Below, piece after piece: positions 61,870 to 64,000 of a DNA stretch of 64,000 nt. The position numbers were made by a program, and so were the translations under genes. The stretch is from NCBI GenBank assembly GCA_026874595.1, contig CM049309.1, positions 50,626,079-50,690,078 on the forward strand, in the 5' to 3' direction. Origin of the DNA: Sipunculus nudus. Lineage: Eukaryota > Annelida > Sipuncula > Golfingiida > Sipunculidae. The notes below the pieces were generated by a model. It was not told where the DNA came from, did no database searches, and saw nothing but the letters and a program-made list of their open reading frames with translations. Position 1 is the stretch's first letter. Every line of letters starts with the position of its first letter.

Positions 61870-62045
61870 GCCTAGACAGTCGAGGGGTAATACGCTCAGT
61901 TGGTGAAGTTGCCCGTCCAAGGACGGTGGTTTTCTCCGGGTTCTCCGGTTTCCTCCACCTCTACAGTCTACCGAACGCGCCATCTGTGCCATGGTGAGTG
62001 CCGCGATAAGTTATAATAAATATTTGTACAATCCATGTAAAATAA
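61870..62045 (+). repeat. tRNA-derived SINE of a mollusc-like type
   Basis: The head GGTAATACGCTCAGTTGGTGAAG resembles a polymerase III A box (GCTCAGTTGG). The body has GGTTTTCTCCGGGTTCTCCGGTTTCCTCCACC, a segment I know from repeats common in bivalve genomes. The tail is AT-rich (AATAAATATTTG). Non-coding. The molluscan assignment comes from memory of the motif and not from a search. Confidence 0.55.
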
Positions 62046-62989
62046 ATAGGTTTATATTTATCATATTAAAAGTACCTTGTCCCTACGGTTGTGTTCTGTG
62101 CCCTGAAAGCTCTTTTTGTTTCCCATATTTTATTATTTAATTTCAAAGTTGGTTTAAAGGTTTTAAATGACGATAATTCGGTTTTTGCTTGGACTGTGAT
62201 CTTTACACAAACTGCCACATTGATTATTTTTATTCAAGATTTTAAGGCATTTCTGATGTTTTACGGATAAAAAGTATTTCTTGTCCTTCATGTCTGCAAT
62301 AAGCAAGACTTGCAATCGAGAAAAACTGAAAAGTCCTTTCAAGGAAAGGATTTTCTAAGTTAGCTGATTTAAAGCACTTCAAAGGCTTTTTAAAACAAAA
62401 ATTAAAGGATTTGGATTTTTTAAGCGTGTGTTTTTTCAAAAGATTTTTAAGCATGTGGGCAATTTGAATGCCTGTATTATGCTCAAGGAACACTGCAATC
62501 GTGGATGAAAAATAGATGGAACTTTTAAGATAATTTTATTATGTAAAAATGTAAAACCTTCATGGAGGTCTTTAAACTATCCAGTTAAAAAACAACAATT
62601 ACTCAGAAAACTTGATATTCATCCGGTATATGTTTTTTGACATTTTTTGGGGAAGAAATAACAGGTGATTTGCTTAGCCCTGAAAAAATGCCTTACAAAA
62701 AGGAAAAGCTTACGACCAGGTCGCGGTGCATCATTGTCTTTGAATACTTTCCAATTTTTCTGTGGAACTGAAACAGTTGTAAGTAATTTAGTACTGTTAA
62801 TCTTTTAAGCAATGTAATTTAATCAAAACCTGCTCTTCCATGCTTTTAGGTAATCAGACAGGTCGACCGTAAAGAGGCTCTCCTAGGCCTCATCCAATAT
62901 ACATCCAATTGTATATTCTAAGCTCAAAAGGTTTTACATCTTTCCCGAAAGCTTCTACAGCAAAACGTGGTCGGATTACTAAAAGGATC

Positions 62990-63155
62990 ACTTCATTGAA
63001 ATGTACATTTCAAGTAAGATGCTGGTGTCGGGTCTGCAAAAATGACGTGTACATTTCCAATATGTCGGCGGTGCAGGTCTACCAAACTGAAATGTACATT
63101 TAAAGAATGCTGACGTTTAAGCGTCTGCTAAAATGAAATGTACATTTCAGGTTGG
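62990..63155. repeat. ~46-bp tandem repeat with palindromic GAAATGTACATTTC core
   Basis: Cores near 62998 (GAAATGTACATTTC), 63045 (GACGTGTACATTTC), 63090 (GAAATGTACATTTA) and 63135 (GAAATGTACATTTC). Spacers share GCTG(G/A)(T/C)GT and GTCTGC(A/T)AAAATGA blocks. Confidence 0.8.
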
Positions 63156-63974
63156 TTGATATGTATCGGAGAACTGGAATGGGCATTGGGACGCATACAA
63201 TCAATATATATATATATGCGCAAAGGCTCTCTTTTTATAAAATTATATAAATGCAGCTGAATGAATAATAAAATACAAACAAAACTTCCTTATTGTTTAT
63301 ACCGAAATTTATTTAAGGGACAAAGAAATTTTAAGTTATATTCCTATAGCCCTTTGATCAGTAAGCAGATTTTAATATGTATGTTTACTGAATTACAACC
63401 ATATATATAAAACTTTGTTTGTTACATACTGCAACCGGACATTGCAAAATAAAGTAAACATACAGTACCGCTTACAGTATATAACACTCCTGATTATAAA
63501 TTATGTGGGGACCTTGTCATTTTCCATTTGTTCAGCAAAGTTATGCTGCTATTAGAACACATACCCATGGATAGCTTTTATACTTTGGACGTAAGGGTAG
63601 GTTATTTATACACCGCTGCGGAACAACGTTCGCTATCAAAGTGAGATAGTTAGGTAAAAAATGATGCCTGTGGAATGCGCAGAGCAAAATCGGATATTCC
63701 ATCAATCAGGCGGTACCCTGGGAAGATGAAGCCAAAATGGATGCTAACATAATCTATAGATAAAAGGCCGTTTAATTCTCTATGCGTTTAATTAAAAGAA
63801 TCGAATTAAAACAGGTAAGGTGGAGATCAGAACCGTAAAGCAGACAAGCAATACAGAAGATTACAGAAGCTCAGATTCTTTATAAACTGATTCCAAAGGC
63901 GGAGTTTTTTTCGGGGGGGGGGGGGGGGGAACCAAAAAGTCTGAAAAACAGAATAATATACGATTAATATTTAC

Positions 63975-64000
63975 CGAAAAGTAGCGCCGAGTTTCGCGTC
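63975..64000 (-). CDS. NPR1-like: Tentative receptor guanylate cyclase exon, truncated at the window edge
   Basis: Only 26 bases are visible. Read on the minus strand they give TRNSALLF plus the first base of a Gly codon, then a plausible donor CG|GTAAAT at 63974. The phase is exactly what the 61670-61761 exon needs, restoring ...FG-ITGTVSID. GC-A-type receptors have a short variable stretch ending in Gly before (I/V)TG. The evidence is phase and donor only. The true exon could instead lie further right. Confidence 0.5.

Larger units (their letters stand above)
61762..63974. other. Intron upstream of the ligand-binding-domain exon
   Basis: Contains a SINE (61870-62045), a palindromic tandem repeat (62990-63155) and a G-run at 63915-63929. 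The frame at 62242-62493 on the minus strand is low-complexity Lys/Phe-rich sequence. No gene is seen. Confidence 0.7.

Noticed and set aside
62242-62493. 83-codon minus-strand frame as an upstream ectodomain exon
   Set aside because: Lys/Phe-rich low-complexity peptide with no similarity to the ligand-binding domain and no fitting splice phase.

Overview
The window is AT-rich animal nuclear DNA. Short exons with GT-AG splice sites are scattered through kilobase-scale introns full of (TA)n and (GA)n microsatellites, minisatellites, SINE-like repeats and non-autonomous DNA transposons. There is no operon-like gene packing. A tRNA-derived SINE with the 'CTCCGGGTTCTCCGGTTTCCTCC' segment, together with the invertebrate-type receptor, suggests a lophotrochozoan, most likely a bivalve mollusc. 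That placement is an inference and cannot be proven from the window.

One gene dominates: a single-pass receptor guanylate cyclase of the natriuretic peptide receptor (NPR1/NPR2, GC-A/GC-B) type on the minus strand. Twelve confident exons and one tentative exon cut by the right edge run from 64000 down to 523, all phase-compatible. Together they encode about 489 residues in order: end of the ANF-receptor ligand-binding domain (63975-64000, 61670-61761), membrane-proximal ectodomain with two Cys (44882-45020), transmembrane helix (34108-34192), juxtamembrane basic/Ser segment (33429-33552), kinase homology domain (eight exons, 27702-27800 to 3260-3437) and the coiled-coil signalling helix (523-672). 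The N-terminal ectodomain lies beyond 64000 and the cyclase catalytic domain lies to the left of position 1. The kinase homology domain keeps the VAIK Lys, DFG and APE motifs but has HGN in place of HRD, as expected of a pseudokinase regulator.

Everything else is intronic. Supported elements: a five-copy MITE family with GGCC ends and TTA/TAA target duplications (PIF/Harbinger-like), one copy carrying a ~2 kb insert of tandem repeats; a 1,228-bp hAT-like element with a perfect 8-bp duplication (34709-35936) that splits an older repeat; a 1.72-kb element with long palindromic terminal repeats enclosing a LINE reverse-transcriptase relic (12975-14694); several smaller foldback elements; five dispersed repeat families; and at least seven minisatellites. 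One 62-bp minisatellite incorporates the 3' end and splice donor of the last visible exon.

I found no prokaryotic, viral or CRISPR-type system and no second gene that I can defend. The three longest unexplained reading frames and one exon-like plus-strand block are listed with low confidence.
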